64,000 nt of DNA from Fuerstiella sp. (lineage in GTDB: Bacteria; Planctomycetota; Planctomycetia; Planctomycetales; Planctomycetaceae), in the NCBI GenBank assembly GCA_029245955.1, contig JAQWOH010000001.1, positions 49,770-113,769 on the forward strand. The letters are read 5' to 3'. Positions within the stretch are counted from its first letter, which is position 1. Every line of letters starts with the position of its first letter. The notes under the pieces are model-generated. The model was given only the letters and a program-made list of their open reading frames with translations. It had not been told where the DNA came from and made no database searches. This document shows, piece after piece, positions 63,858 to 64,000 of the stretch. The position numbers and the translations under genes are program-made.

Positions 63858-64000
63858 TCAGGCGACGCCGATGGAACGCAGAAACTGTGTTCCTGAGATC
63901 ATCGTTGCGGCACATTGAATTGCTTCGTAGATCGCTTCGTCACTGATGTCCAGTTGACGCGCCTTTGCCACGTGAGCTGACGTGCAGGGTTTGCAGGCAT
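63858..64000 (-). CDS. Carboxymuconolactone decarboxylase/AhpD-like protein, partial
   Basis: The 5' part is cut off by the window edge; 47 C-terminal codons are visible: '[18 protein letters not shown]', '[18 protein letters not shown]', '[10 protein letters not shown]', stop TGA at 63858-63860. The Cys-Lys-Pro-Cys with a downstream His is the AhpD-type redox motif (Cys-x-x-Cys-x-x-x-His). AhpD-like proteins reduce peroxiredoxin partners or act as hydroperoxide reductases; short CMD-domain proteins in general have varied roles. About 60 residues are expected upstream of the window. Confidence 0.8.
   Translation of the reverse strand, partial: ACKPCTSAHVAKARQLDISDEAIYEAIQCAATMISGTQFLRSIGVA

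Overview
The window is bacterial and almost certainly comes from a member of the Planctomycetota. This rests on gene content: paired DUF1552/DUF1592-type and DUF1549-DUF1553/DUF1501 genes with CxxCH haem motifs, DUF1080 and ThuA proteins, DUF1598, several formylglycine-type sulfatases, Tat-exported Gfo/Idh/MocA and TIM-barrel proteins, and the 'PGQTLQATALVHEAY' signature of planctomycete ECF sigma factors. I do not name a genus. One tRNA (Ser, anticodon TGA) is present; there is no rRNA and no CRISPR array.

Layout. 0-4.5 kb: DUF1552 protein, ankyrin-repeat protein and a PL6-like lyase. 4.5-6.4 kb: a decayed stretch with a 38-nt palindrome, a broken RedB/thioredoxin-like gene and a scrap of a sensor gene. 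6.4-8.6 kb: a single-domain globin and a REC-HisKA-HATPase-REC hybrid kinase whose first receiver has Glu at the phospho-Asp position. 8.8-9.9 kb: an IS3 end fused to the 3' half of a sulfatase gene. 9.9-16.8 kb: DUF1549/1553 plus DUF1501 pair, a PQQ-type propeller and an esterase. 16.8-19.7 kb: remains of an M56 peptidase, an ECF sigma factor and a tyrosine integrase around tRNA-Ser. 19.7-28.2 kb: mostly minus-strand genes (BaiN-like flavoprotein, CxxCH protein, LarC, a protein with repeated PLDKIR motifs, thioesterase, membrane protein, an atypical ketoacyl synthase) plus a frameshifted secretin-like gene. 28.9-41 kb: GspF-like protein, sulfatase, flavin protein, a chimeric two-domain esterase, an orphan sulfatase 5' end, SGNH hydrolase, TAXI-type binding protein, a Tat-exported putative glycosidase and a second propeller. 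41.8-64 kb: enolase-superfamily enzyme, PLP enzyme, two DUF1080 proteins, ThuA, two TIM-barrel epimerases, a Gfo/Idh/MocA oxidoreductase, a DUF1552/DUF1592 pair, DUF1598, malate dehydrogenase, TrpG/PabA, a lipoprotein, an SLC13 carrier and a partial AhpD-like gene at the right edge.

How the genes fit together. The intact accessory genes point to exported polysaccharide breakdown: sulfatases, PL6 lyase, esterases and putative glycosidase outside the cell; DUF1080, ThuA, Gfo/Idh and epimerases for 3-keto-sugar chemistry; SLC13 and TAXI proteins for organic-acid handling. Housekeeping genes (mdh, trpG/pabA, tRNA-Ser) are scattered among them. The most distinctive property of the window is decay: about ten pseudogenes or fragments lie in 64 kb, several with multiple nonsense codons and frameshifts. 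Other points of note are the Asp-to-Glu receiver, the His-to-Gln ketoacyl synthase, the chimeric esterase, the PLDKIR-repeat protein, and two separated sulfatase gene ends whose orientation would fit an IS-mediated inversion. I did not find a convincing wholly new multi-gene system; the best leads are single-protein novelties.
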